Shown piece after piece: positions 9,401 to 17,456 of a DNA stretch of 59,669 nt (positions are counted from its first letter, which is position 1; each line of letters opens with the position of its first letter). The translations under genes were made by a program, and so were the position numbers. This stretch comes from Candidatus Cloacimonadota bacterium. GTDB taxonomy: Bacteria > Cloacimonadota > Cloacimonadia > Cloacimonadales > Cloacimonadaceae. The notes below the pieces were generated by a model. It was not told the origin of the DNA, ran no database searches, and saw only the letters and a list, made by a program, of their open reading frames with translations. The stretch spans positions 1 through 59,669 of the forward strand of contig JAQWBI010000008.1 of NCBI GenBank assembly GCA_028706475.1, read 5' to 3'.

Positions 9401-9826
9401 GCGATAGACCTGTATATAGAATCCAAAACCGGCGCATTGCTGCCCGTCGAAAACCGGATTACTGGTGCGGTAAACGCAGAACTCGGTAAGTACCCTGAGT
9501 TTTACGACCTTACCCAAAGCCCGGATCGGCCGGACAGCCCTGCTTACGACATTTGCCTGGTGAGCAGCTACCCAAATCCGTTCCAGAACGGTACTTTAAT
9601 CCACCTGAACATCCTCAAAGACGACGCAAATCCCCAATTGGACATCTATAACATAAAGGGTCAAAAAGTCCGTAGTCTCCGAAGCATAAAAGCCAATACC
9701 GGGCCTCTGGACATATCCTGGGACGGATTGGATGACGCCGGCAGAAGGCTATCATCCGGAATCTATCTCTGCCGTTTAAGTAATGGTAATAGTACTCAGC
9801 TTATTAAGCTGATGCTGCTGAAGTAG
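6500..9826 (+). CDS. Secreted C10 (streptopain-like) cysteine protease with C-terminal sorting domain
   Basis: This is 1108 residues from the ATG at 6500, chosen because GGAGG lies 5 bases upstream and it opens a clean signal peptide (about 1-20, MKQLLLILSLLVW). A propeptide region (about 21-135) precedes a C10 peptidase domain with nucleophile Cys178 (AVAGCVATSMAQ) and catalytic His314 (GGHSFVLDGY), followed by HINWGWGG. Then come a carboxypeptidase-regulatory-like beta domain (about 370-440), a fibronectin-III-like domain (about 450-540), a jelly-roll adhesion-type domain (about 548-735) and a pair of GWNL-containing repeats (about 740-895). The end has a YPNPF sorting domain (about 1024-1108). 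Such tails direct export through type IX-like secretion in related phyla. The protein probably degrades extracellular protein for an amino-acid-fermenting cell. The next gene starts 8 bases later. Confidence 0.92.
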   Translation: MKQLLLILSLLVWFPAAYALRVSEKEAIAIGNTVWTHVSAQHPSFATCLSYPNERDAEQADFYILSYRPQGFIMVSADDRVTPILAYSTSNNISETEIPDHIDWLLRDYAEAIREIRKNVQLTSDPGWDELRRGDTSRYSIQREVAPILQTTWNQDYPYNTLCPSEPYGSGGHAVAGCVATSMAQIMKRWSYPETGLGSHSYYSPNYGDQFVNFSNTTFDWDSMPNSIDSPNAAISTLMYCCGVAVDTQYGPDGSGAYVEDIPAAMVNYFRYHPTCSYHTASSYTQSIWTIMLRQNLDEGCPVLYYGYGSSGGHSFVLDGYQNTDHFHINWGWGGFWDGYYYLHGLNPDTHEFNQWHAAVMNIRPTNAATLTGYVRSSGSPVQDASINLEGSTFSAVTNSLGYYRIVGIPYGSYRVRVSKNGYVTQTQSVVFQSNSYISLDFELEEISTLEPPDNLQAELIDNNVYLSWDSPQAQASLADQGQSTRDLLGYKVYRNSVLIATIPNPTTCSYIDPNLPDGFYSYDVTARYDSGESTPASVALLVNWVVAPLVFEDSFETYDNFCTQFPPWTLLDNDHQPTYGILDHEYPNYGTEIAYMVFNPDAAVPPIPNMAAQQGSKFAAAFAALDTANDDWLISPALNLGTNSLIKFYARSASALYRPERFRVGISTDPAFGEESFDFISGPGYVLASTQWTEYCYDISAYDNQQAWIAIRCVSEDALTFMVDDFRMYCNPGAPTLMYLELYAGWNLCSLNISPTYSELPRILGNLASNVLQIKGTEGVWQSGNPYSSLSNLSDGRAYNILLAEDDTWIVGGEQIAPNIPIPLSEGWNLAAYYPTGQLEVADAMQSIAAHLQQVKGKDGIYIPANPYSTLSQMQPGKGYWIEVNSQQNLIYQGYAEQSQAKNDCSVIPEIRVLPSSMTIMARCDWATAGDILIAKVGEDLRGAQTLIDPEGFPAALLQVFCQDNEAIDLYIESKTGALLPVENRITGAVNAELGKYPEFYDLTQSPDRPDSPAYDICLVSSYPNPFQNGTLIHLNILKDDANPQLDIYNIKGQKVRSLRSIKANTGPLDISWDGLDDAGRRLSSGIYLCRLSNGNSTQLIKLMLLK

Positions 9827-9834
9827 GAGGATAA

Positions 9835-11400
9835 ATGTTCAAGAGATATGTGTTTTGCCTGATCATCACGGTTTGTACCGCAATTCTGTTCGCCACAGAT
9901 CCCTGGCCGCAACCTGTGGTATTGCCCGAAAGCATGAGCCTTTTGACCAAGCCTCATATCGACGGCAGTCCCGCTTCTTCAGGAGACCTTTTGGCGGCGT
10001 ATGTACTGGTGAACGGTATGCCTCAGTTGCGCGGCAAGGGCGAGATCATACAGATCGGCGGTATATCCGGTTGTCTGCTCCAGATCTACACAGCTGTGGA
10101 TGGCGAAGAGCTCCGTTTCATGATTTGGGATCAAAGTGACGAAAGTACATGCCATAGCGATCAAATGCTGTCATCCGTAGTAAATGGAACAGTGGGATCA
10201 TACCCGGACGACTTTTACCTTCTCTATGCTCAATCCGGCACTCAAGCAGCAGATCCCTGGCCGCAACCGGTGGAAATGAACTCTGCAATGACGATTACCA
10301 CGAAAGTATTTATCAACGATGTACCCACCAGTGCAAACGACATCCTGGCTGCGTTTGTGACGGTGGGTGAACAACCGATATTACGCGGAAAAGCGCCGAT
10401 TGTGGAGACGGATGAAGGTCCCATCTGCACAGTGCAGGTTTATAGCGAAAGCGATGATGAAATCATATACTTCCGGGTCTGGGATTTCAGGGCTCAGATG
10501 ATATATGAAGACGAAGTGCGGATTCGATCTGTAGTAAACGGACAGGCAGGCTTGTATCCGGATGATCTGATCCTGATCAATCCGGGAGGTACGCACTATG
10601 TTCCGCGTCCAGTATTTAGCCCGGAGCCGGGGGATTACCCCACAATGCTGTCGATATCCCTGTCTTGCCCCATAGTGGATTCATATGTATGCTACACTAT
10701 GGATGGCAGCGAACCGGCTGAAGATTCTCCGGTTTATGACGAGTATGAGCCGATCATCATAGCACAACCCGATACCCTGAGCCTCCGGGCCCGCGCTTTC
10801 AAATCCGGATGGATTCATAGCGCGATATCTGAAGGTCTTTATACGGTGAGGGAAACTGTGGAGACTCCATACGCCTATCCTACCGGCGGCGATTATGAAG
10901 ATGTTGTCCAGGTACGCTTGTTTTGCATCACACCTGAGGTATCGATCTATTACACTCTGGACGGATCTGATCCGGATACCCTTTCGACATTGTACTACTC
11001 TACTTTCGAGCTTACGCAGGATACAATCTTGAAGGCCAGAGCATACTACCCGAATTGGTTTCCCAGCTCCATCATGGAAGAGACATACTATATTAGCTCA
11101 GCAAATCCTCCAGAACTGGTAGAACCGATGGTTTCTGGCATCCAAACAGTGTACCCCAATCCATTTTCCCAGTCTATAAATGTTGCTGTAACTACAAAGC
11201 AAAGCCCGCAAGAATACCTTTTTCTGGTGTACAATTTAAAAGGGCAATGTGTGTACCGCACTGCAGGTATTAGCTCCGGCTCCTTTGATCTGAGCTGGGA
11301 TGGTAAAGGATCCAGAGGGCAAAAGCTGCCTGCAGGAATCTATTTCCTGCGCTTTAACACAAAAGAGCATACATCCACCAAAAGAGTGGTCTTGTACTGA
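9835..11400 (+). CDS. Secreted multidomain protein: duplicated module, chitobiase-like domains, sorting tail
   Basis: The 521-residue protein has a signal peptide (about 1-20). Two copies of a module of about 115 residues, each opening DPWPQPV, sit at about 22-137 and 140-250. They share LRGKG/LRGKA, an aromatic strand (FMIWD/FRVWD) and VVNG-x-x-G-x-YPDD. Two chitobiase/beta-hexosaminidase C-terminal-like domains (about 258-337 and 343-420) follow, with YTMDGSEP and YTLDGSDP. A YPNPF sorting domain (about 440-521) ends the protein. GGAGG precedes the ATG, 8 bases after the protease, so both are likely one transcript. No catalytic residues are recognised; a binding or structural surface role is inferred. 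The repeated module is not one I can name. Confidence 0.87.
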   Translation: MFKRYVFCLIITVCTAILFATDPWPQPVVLPESMSLLTKPHIDGSPASSGDLLAAYVLVNGMPQLRGKGEIIQIGGISGCLLQIYTAVDGEELRFMIWDQSDESTCHSDQMLSSVVNGTVGSYPDDFYLLYAQSGTQAADPWPQPVEMNSAMTITTKVFINDVPTSANDILAAFVTVGEQPILRGKAPIVETDEGPICTVQVYSESDDEIIYFRVWDFRAQMIYEDEVRIRSVVNGQAGLYPDDLILINPGGTHYVPRPVFSPEPGDYPTMLSISLSCPIVDSYVCYTMDGSEPAEDSPVYDEYEPIIIAQPDTLSLRARAFKSGWIHSAISEGLYTVRETVETPYAYPTGGDYEDVVQVRLFCITPEVSIYYTLDGSDPDTLSTLYYSTFELTQDTILKARAYYPNWFPSSIMEETYYISSANPPELVEPMVSGIQTVYPNPFSQSINVAVTTKQSPQEYLFLVYNLKGQCVYRTAGISSGSFDLSWDGKGSRGQKLPAGIYFLRFNTKEHTSTKRVVLY

Positions 11401-11412
11401 CCGATCCCACTA

Positions 11413-11549
11413 TCTGCTACGCTTGCCCTGTAGCTCAAGCTTTGCCGAAGTAGATATAAACCCGTTATGATCTAATGAACACTAGATGATAACCCGATGA
11501 TATCTGCTTTATCACGGCTTGATGTATGGAGGTTGAATAGCACGCAGAT
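11413..11549 (+). repeat. Dispersed palindromic repeat family A, copy 2
   Basis: The core at 11447-11510 opens GAAGTAGATATA, contains GATGATAACCCGATGATATC and closes TCTGCTTT. The right end reads GGTTGAATAGCACGCAGATG (11530-11549), which is the best-preserved outer end of the family together with copy 6. The left end is more degenerate. Confidence 0.7.
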
Positions 11550-11631
11550 GAGTTGCTTCGCACCTGTTGAATGGTGCACCAGCACCCTTCAACATCCAGT
11601 CCCGGTAGGGTCGCAAAATCCACCCTTAAAA

Positions 11632-11645
11632 CCCCATGAGGGGTG
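11632..11645. repeat. Perfect 5-bp hairpin ACCCC-ATGA-GGGGT
   Basis: ACCCC and GGGGT pair across a 4-base loop. No T tract follows, so it is not a standard terminator. Confidence 0.4.
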
Positions 11646-11695
11646 ACATTTGATATCTGCACATTGACACCTCAGGAGATATGCAATAACGGGAA

Positions 11696-11710
11696 CGTGC
11701 CGTAGGCACG
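11696..11710. repeat. Perfect 6-bp hairpin CGTGCC-GTA-GGCACG
   Basis: A perfect 6-bp stem with a 3-base loop in the hutH upstream region. Its function is unknown. Confidence 0.4.
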
Positions 11711-11802
11711 AGCTACGATCGCAATACCATCAACTGCAAAACCGCTGCACTATAGCAACTGTAAACCCTTCTGAAGCGACCTCCGGCCGTTTCCGGTGCG
11801 AG

Positions 11803-11842
11803 ACGTATCGAACCCTCAGTAGCATCGAAATGCTACGATACG
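11803..11842 (-). repeat. Hairpin repeat family C, copy 1
   Basis: GTAGCAT (11819-11825) and ATGCTAC (11830-11836) form a perfect 7-bp stem. Read on the minus strand the loop is TTCG, a UNCG-type tetraloop in RNA. An outer inverted pair CGTATCG/CGATACG (11803-11809 and 11836-11842) also exists. The same stem recurs at 47173-47190. Confidence 0.6.
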
Positions 11843-11899
11843 GAGTCAGGAGCTGCCATTTCCAATCCCTGCTTGACAAAAAGAGGGCATTTCATTGAG

Positions 11900-11928
11900 T
11901 TGAGCAAATTAATAGAATCTTATATACT
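11900..11928 (+). promoter_or_regulatory. Sigma-70-type promoter candidate for hutH
   Basis: TTGAGC (11900-11905), a 17-base spacer and TATACT (11923-11928) make a good -35/-10 pair 37 bases before the hutH ATG. A separate TTGACA at 11873-11878 lies just upstream. Confidence 0.55.
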
Positions 11929-11964
11929 TATCATCTTTATCAATATAGAAACATCAGAGGAATC

Positions 11965-13494
11965 ATGCAAGAAATCATCATCGATGGCAATAGTCTAAAC
12001 CTGGAAGCGGTTGCGCAAGTAGCGCTTGAGCATGCGCCGATCCGCCTTTCTGAAGAGAGCATTGCCAAGGTAAAACGTTGCCGTGAATATGTGGAAAGTA
12101 TCATCGCCAAAGGCGATATAGTATATGGTCTTACAACCGGTTTTGGCAAGTTCAGCACTGTATGCATAGAGAAGGAAAACATTGCAGAGCTGCAAGTTAA
12201 CCTCATCCGAAGCCATGCCGTAAGCGTAGGCGAACCTTATAATGAACCCATTACCCGTGCCATCATGCTATTGCGTATTGCAGTATTGGCAAAAGGTCAT
12301 TCAGGCATTCGCATCGAAACCTTACAAACACTTGTGCAGATGCTGAATTCCGGCATCCACCCCGTGATCCCAATGCGCGGATCGGTAGGAGCAAGCGGTG
12401 ATCTGTCACCCCTGTCCCACCTCGCTTTGGTGCTAATCGGTGAAGGCGAAGCGAAATATAAGGGTGAAAAGATGAGCGGTGCGGAAGCAATGCAAAAAGC
12501 CGGAATCCAGACGGTGAAGCTGGAAGCTAAAGAAGGTTTGGCCTTGAACAACGGCACTCAGGTGATGGCTGCTATCGGTGTGCTGAGTTTGATCCAGGCC
12601 GAAAACCTCTGCAAACAGGCAGATATCCTGGCTGCAATGAGTATCGACGGACTGTTGGGAACTCCCAATGCCATGAATCCTCTGGTACACGCCCTGCGTC
12701 CGCATCCGGGACAGTTGGCCTCAGCGCGGAACATCCACAAGCTTTTGGAAAACAGTCCCTTGCGCAAGAGTCACAGAAATTGTCCCAATGTTCAGGATGC
12801 CTATTCATTGAGATGTACACCTCAAGTGCATGGTGCGGTACGGGACGCTTTGACTTATGTGCGCGGTGTGTTGGAGATCGAGATCAATTCTGCCACAGAC
12901 AATCCTTTGATCTTCCCTGAAGAAAAGCAGGTGATTTCCGGGGGGAACTTCCACGGAGAGCCGCTTGCAATCGCCCTGGACAGTATGGCCATCGCCATCA
13001 GTGAACTGGCAAACATCAGTGAACGGCGCATGGAACAAATGCTGAATCCCGCCTTATCACGTGGGTTACCGCCGTTTTTGGCACATCGTCCTGGATTGGA
13101 TTCCGGATACATGATCATCCAACTTACCGCAGCCTCAGCGATCTCTGAAAACAAAGTATTGGCTCACCCCGCCTCGGTTGACAGCATCCCTACCTCGGCA
13201 AATCAAGAGGATCACGTATCCATGGGCTCGGTATCGGCCATCAAGCTAATGCAGATAATCGAGAACGTGAGCACTGTTTTGGCGATTGAGTGGATGATTG
13301 CCGCTCAAGCCATCGATCTAAGACAAAAGCCAAGTTCTTCTGCGCTGGAGATGGTAAAAGCTCGCTTACGTGAGTTTTCACCGCAATTGGCGGAGGACCG
13401 GGTGATGTATCCTGAGCTGCATAAAAGCGTTGCAGCCATCAAAGCAAACGCTGTGTTGACAGCGGTGGAGCAAAGCGGAATAGAAATCGATTGA
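11965..13494 (+). CDS. hutH: Histidine ammonia-lyase
   Basis: The 509-residue length is usual for HutH. Residues A143-S144-G145 in GSVGASGDLSPLSH cyclise to the electrophilic MIO cofactor. Y54 (YGLTTGFGKF) and H84 (RSHAVSVGEP) match known active-site positions. The enzyme deaminates L-histidine to urocanate and ammonia, the first step of histidine degradation, in the cytoplasm. GAGGAAT precedes the ATG and a sigma-70-type promoter lies at 11900-11928. No hutU, hutI or hutG is beside it; instead a TPR lipoprotein gene follows after 4 bases. A tyrosine or phenylalanine substrate is less likely because H84 is the histidine-type residue. Confidence 0.95.
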   Translation: MQEIIIDGNSLNLEAVAQVALEHAPIRLSEESIAKVKRCREYVESIIAKGDIVYGLTTGFGKFSTVCIEKENIAELQVNLIRSHAVSVGEPYNEPITRAIMLLRIAVLAKGHSGIRIETLQTLVQMLNSGIHPVIPMRGSVGASGDLSPLSHLALVLIGEGEAKYKGEKMSGAEAMQKAGIQTVKLEAKEGLALNNGTQVMAAIGVLSLIQAENLCKQADILAAMSIDGLLGTPNAMNPLVHALRPHPGQLASARNIHKLLENSPLRKSHRNCPNVQDAYSLRCTPQVHGAVRDALTYVRGVLEIEINSATDNPLIFPEEKQVISGGNFHGEPLAIALDSMAIAISELANISERRMEQMLNPALSRGLPPFLAHRPGLDSGYMIIQLTAASAISENKVLAHPASVDSIPTSANQEDHVSMGSVSAIKLMQIIENVSTVLAIEWMIAAQAIDLRQKPSSSALEMVKARLREFSPQLAEDRVMYPELHKSVAAIKANAVLTAVEQSGIEID

Positions 13495-13498
13495 CAAA

Positions 13499-16024
13499 AT
13501 GGCTAAGGCCCGAGCTTATTGCACTATGAGATACACGCGCATAACATTTGTTCTGGCACTATTTGGCATGCTTGTCGCCTGCGGGATAGACAACACCATG
13601 TACAATGCCAATAAATACTTTAAAAGCGCACAGGATCGGGCACTGAACGCCAACGGCCGCCCCACACCCCAGGCCGTGGACGAGTATACCAAAGCTATCC
13701 AGAAGTGCGGTATTATCCTGTCCCGAAACAGCAAGGGCAAGCAAGCTGATGATGCGTTGTTTCTGATGGCGCGTGCACTGTATTACAAAAAGAATTCTGC
13801 TTTTCAGGCCAAGGATGCCTTCGAGAACCTGATCAAGGGATATCCTGACAGCAAGCACATTCCAGACGCACATTTGTATCTGGCGAGAGTAATGCGCGAA
13901 GTGAATCAAGCATCACAATCCGAAGCTTTGTTGGAGCAGTTTGTCCGCAATCCCAAATACCTGAAGCATCATGCCAGAGCCCTATTGTTACTTGCGGATT
14001 TTGAGATCGACGACGAGGACTATATCCGCTCGCAGTACTGGCTGGAACGCATTTTGACGGATTATCGCAAAGCCGAAGAATTCAAGGATGCTTTTTTCCT
14101 CTTTGGCAAAAACTATTATATGCAAGGTGATTACGAGAAATCTCTGGAAGAATTCACCACCTTCACGCAAACACGCGGCATACCCAAGCTGCGCAAGCTG
14201 GAAGCCGGATATTATATAGCCTTGAACTTATTTGAATTGGAGCGCTATCCTGAGGCACTCAAAGAAGTGAAGTATGTCGTGCGAAACGAAAGCCGCCCTG
14301 ATATGCTGTCTCGGGCTAAAGTCTTGTATGGCAGAATCCTCTTGGCAAATGGTGACGAAGAAGGTCTGGAGCAATTTGAAGAAGTAACCAAAAGCTATGC
14401 CCGCACCGAGCACTCCGCGGCTGCCTACTATTTCTGGGGACGATATCTTTATTTTAACCGACAGGATTGGGATACATCCGTAACTCATCTGAACAAGGTG
14501 CGCACCGAATACAGCGCCGGTGAATACATCGAAGTTGCATCCCAACTGGCAGCAGCGATAAATCAGACCAAACGAACCCTCGTGGATGACAACAGTAACT
14601 TGCAGGCTTTTCTGGATTATCATTATCAGAGAGCAGAGAGTTTTTTGAAACCCATCGCATTGCCTGATTCTGCGCTCACCAGCTATCGCAGAGTGATCTC
14701 CGAACGTGATAGCATAGCTGCAGAAGCTGATTCTCTGCGCCTGATGCTGGCAGAAATGCAGGTTGAGATCGATAGCCTGAGTATCATAGTACCGGATAGC
14801 CTTGAATCCCTGGAAGCATTACCTGCCGCGGACAGCTCGTTAGTAACCAGCGAAGTAGAAGCGGAAAGCCCGGATTCTTTGGCTGCCGAGATCGACACAC
14901 CGGAATTCACTGTGGGTGAAGCTGATAGTCTGCAGGATTATGACCAGAATGAGCCGGCACCAAGCGACTCTTTACTGCTCCAGCCGGAGGAAGTAACGGA
15001 TCGGGCTCCGGAGGCCGATAGCCTTGCAGCATCAGCAGAAGAATCCAGCAAGGAAGAACCGGTCGATCCATCGCAAGTAGCCTTACAGAGATTGACATCT
15101 CTCAGGTCTGAAATACAGCGCATTCAAGATAGAATAGAACCTCTGGAGATTGCGCTTCAGCGATTTGACAGCGAGATCATTCCCTTCTGCAATTATTCGT
15201 TATACAGCATCTTGCGAGACATTCAGGGGAGTGAAGAAGAAGCCGAAGTGATCCGGCAAGAGATGAATGTACGCTATCCCCGGAATATGTATTCAGCCGC
15301 CATCAACGCATTGGCAGAAGGGAGAACCCCAAGTCTGGTGGATCCGGTTTGGGAAGAGGCAGATAGCGCTTTTGACCATGCATTGGACTATTATCCCGAA
15401 TATACAGATTCTTTACTGACCGCGATGTTGAGCTTCACCGAGAGTGACTTTGGGGATATACGCGGCAGGGCAAACTACCGTTTGGGCTGGTATTACAGCT
15501 TTGAAGAGCCAGATACTACGCTGGCAAAAGTTTATCTAAACGTATTGCTCGAAGAGAATGTGCCCCCGGAGTATGCGGAGGCTGCACGGCGTTTTTACAA
15601 TGGGCAAAACTTCCTGAAGCGGGAGCTTGATTACCGTTATTACGAGCCGGAAGACAGCCTGGCAACGGTTATTGCGGATAGCCTGGGCACAGATGCTGCC
15701 GATATCCCGGATACACAAAACGAAACGTCATTACCGGATACTCTCTCGCAGGTGCCGGAAATCATCGAAGATGCTGTAGAAAGTGAAAGCGACAGCCTCA
15801 GCCTGGAAGATAATACACCTGCCGTGCCGGATATTCCAGACGTTGAAACCGATGCAGGGGTTGCTCCGGATAGTCTATCACAAGAAATCCCTGAGACAGT
15901 CCCTGAAGAATTGCCAAGCCCTGAAAGCGAGGCCGATCCGGACTCAGAGCAGGAAGAAAGCCCCAGCCCGGAGGATATCCCGGTTCCCCTTCCTCCCGAG
16001 GAAGAGGATAGCTCTGGCCCATGA
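13499..16024 (+). CDS. TPR lipoprotein with acidic, DSL-rich C-terminal region
   Basis: The 841-residue protein has a lipoprotein signal (LVAC near residue 28) if read from 13499. A start at 13526 (MRYTR) would give a more usual 19-residue signal; neither has a good ribosome binding site. The N-terminal third (about 35-370) is made of TPR-like helical repeats, with a first part resembling BamD-type outer-membrane lipoproteins (AKDAFENLIKGYPDSKH). A coiled-coil stretch (about 395-425) and an acidic region rich in DSL, PDS and EE motifs (about 420-520) follow. After a second helical part (about 525-710) comes another acidic proline-rich tail to the end. It is probably anchored to the inner face of the outer membrane. 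The specific role is unknown. Its stop overlaps the next gene by 4 bases. Confidence 0.82.
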   Translation: MAKARAYCTMRYTRITFVLALFGMLVACGIDNTMYNANKYFKSAQDRALNANGRPTPQAVDEYTKAIQKCGIILSRNSKGKQADDALFLMARALYYKKNSAFQAKDAFENLIKGYPDSKHIPDAHLYLARVMREVNQASQSEALLEQFVRNPKYLKHHARALLLLADFEIDDEDYIRSQYWLERILTDYRKAEEFKDAFFLFGKNYYMQGDYEKSLEEFTTFTQTRGIPKLRKLEAGYYIALNLFELERYPEALKEVKYVVRNESRPDMLSRAKVLYGRILLANGDEEGLEQFEEVTKSYARTEHSAAAYYFWGRYLYFNRQDWDTSVTHLNKVRTEYSAGEYIEVASQLAAAINQTKRTLVDDNSNLQAFLDYHYQRAESFLKPIALPDSALTSYRRVISERDSIAAEADSLRLMLAEMQVEIDSLSIIVPDSLESLEALPAADSSLVTSEVEAESPDSLAAEIDTPEFTVGEADSLQDYDQNEPAPSDSLLLQPEEVTDRAPEADSLAASAEESSKEEPVDPSQVALQRLTSLRSEIQRIQDRIEPLEIALQRFDSEIIPFCNYSLYSILRDIQGSEEEAEVIRQEMNVRYPRNMYSAAINALAEGRTPSLVDPVWEEADSAFDHALDYYPEYTDSLLTAMLSFTESDFGDIRGRANYRLGWYYSFEEPDTTLAKVYLNVLLEENVPPEYAEAARRFYNGQNFLKRELDYRYYEPEDSLATVIADSLGTDAADIPDTQNETSLPDTLSQVPEIIEDAVESESDSLSLEDNTPAVPDIPDVETDAGVAPDSLSQEIPETVPEELPSPESEADPDSEQEESPSPEDIPVPLPPEEEDSSGP

Positions 16025-16653
16025 GATTGGGACTCATCCGGCGTCAGCATGTTCTGATAAGACTGCTGATCTTTTTGCTAAGCCTGAGTATGGTCTTCGA
16101 GGTGTCTCTCAGGCAATTGGCGGTACAGACTTTGCTCTTTCTCCTATATTTTGTGGCAGAACCTTATCTGTATGCCAAATTCATCTTTGCTCTGCGCAAG
16201 TTGCTCACATTTCTTGCCGCATATTGGGTATTTGCCATGCTGTTCAAAGTGGATTTTCCCCTGGCAGGTATCTTTACGCTGAAAATAGTGTATCTGGCGC
16301 TGATCACCGTAGCAGTGTGGGCATCTTTGGACAAGGCGGTTCTTTGGGCGGAACTGAAACCATTGTGTAAAAGTAAAATATGTAAAGCTCTACTCTCTTA
16401 CTCTCTGGCTACATGGCTGTTTCTGAAGCACTATCTGGAAATCCACAAAGCCATGGACAAACAGGACAGCATCGCAGGGATATTGGACAAAGCTCTGGCT
16501 GCGGGTAAACAGGTGCATGACCAAAGCGCGGACATCGAAACAAAGGTGAAGCAGTATATGCATATGGAAAGCTCCATCCCACAGCTCAACTACAGTGCCA
16601 ATCTCTATGGTTTGCTTTTCCTTTGTATATTGGTCTTGGTAAATGGACTGTAG
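16021..16653 (+). CDS. Integral membrane protein of unknown function
   Basis: This 210-residue protein is rich in hydrophobic segments. Predicted membrane helices lie at about 10-28, 32-48, 58-76 and 83-103, with another at the C-terminus (about 192-209). A hydrophilic, charged stretch (about 130-185) lies between. The start overlaps the TPR lipoprotein stop (ATGA), so translation is coupled, and truA starts 8 bases after its end. The weak overall resemblance to the membrane component of energy-coupling transporters (CbiQ type) is not enough for a call. Coupling to the lipoprotein suggests an envelope function. Confidence 0.75.
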   Translation: MRLGLIRRQHVLIRLLIFLLSLSMVFEVSLRQLAVQTLLFLLYFVAEPYLYAKFIFALRKLLTFLAAYWVFAMLFKVDFPLAGIFTLKIVYLALITVAVWASLDKAVLWAELKPLCKSKICKALLSYSLATWLFLKHYLEIHKAMDKQDSIAGILDKALAAGKQVHDQSADIETKVKQYMHMESSIPQLNYSANLYGLLFLCILVLVNGL

Positions 16654-16661
16654 AGGCTAGG

Positions 16662-17456
16662 ATGCGTTATCTCATCAAAATGGCTTATGACGGCAGCTGC
16701 TTTATCGGCTGGCAGAAGCAGAAACAAGGACGCAGCATTCAGAGTGTGATGGAAAGAGCTTTGGAGCAATTCAGCGGAAAGCCGGTAGCACTAATCGCAG
16801 CGGGGCGTACAGACACCGGAGTGCACGCTTTGGCGCAATATGCTCATTTCGACTATGATGGTAGAATGACTATGGAACAGATGCTGAAAGCCTTTCGCCG
16901 CTGGCTTCCTGATGACGTGAAGGTATTACAGATATGGCAGATAAGCGAGGACTTCTCCGCCCGTTATCAGGCCTGCGAACGGCAGTATAAGTATTTGCTC
17001 AGTAAAGACCGGGATCCCTTCAATCGCACTTACAGCGGCTTTATCCCGCATCTGAGAATCAGGCTGGAACCCATGCAGGAGGCTGCACAACGCATGCTGG
17101 GTTCTCACGACTTCAGCAGCTTTGGCCGCTTGAATCCCGAAGTGCCAAATCACATCTGCGAGATTAAAGAGATCAACATTACCGAGGATAACGATTACTT
17201 CACTTTCTTCATCCGCGCCGATCGCTTTCTGCACAATATGGTACGCCGCATTGTGGGAACATTGGCGAACATCTCTCACTTCAGCCTCAGCCCGGATACC
17301 ATCGACAGGCTATTGGCAGAGCAGTGTCCGCGCCAAAACTTGGTAACCACAGCTCCTGCAGAGGGCTTGTATCTGGTAGGAGTGAAGTATCCCTCAGAAC
17401 TGCTTGACGGCAGAAGCACCTGTAAATTTGATGACCTTATTAAGAGGAAACGATGA
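16662..17456 (+). CDS. truA: tRNA pseudouridine(38-40) synthase
   Basis: This is 264 residues from the ATG at 16662 (MRYLIKMAYDGS), preferred over 16623 because it follows the upstream stop, has GAGG before it and gives the standard TruA N-terminus. The catalytic aspartate lies in GRTDTGVHALAQ (about 53-64). The C-terminal half contains the conserved FLHNMVRRIVGTL. The enzyme converts uridines 38-40 of the tRNA anticodon arm to pseudouridine. The stop overlaps the hisS start (ATGA), so the two translation genes are co-expressed. Confidence 0.96.
   Translation: MRYLIKMAYDGSCFIGWQKQKQGRSIQSVMERALEQFSGKPVALIAAGRTDTGVHALAQYAHFDYDGRMTMEQMLKAFRRWLPDDVKVLQIWQISEDFSARYQACERQYKYLLSKDRDPFNRTYSGFIPHLRIRLEPMQEAAQRMLGSHDFSSFGRLNPEVPNHICEIKEINITEDNDYFTFFIRADRFLHNMVRRIVGTLANISHFSLSPDTIDRLLAEQCPRQNLVTTAPAEGLYLVGVKYPSELLDGRSTCKFDDLIKRKR

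Larger units (their letters stand above)
11401..11964. other. Repeat-rich gap upstream of hutH
   Basis: The 564 bases hold repeat A2 (about 11413-11549), perfect hairpins at 11632-11645 and 11696-11710, hairpin repeat C1 (11803-11842) and the hutH promoter candidate at 11900-11928. No gene is credible. The minus-strand open frame at 11465-11662 runs through repeats. Confidence 0.65.
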
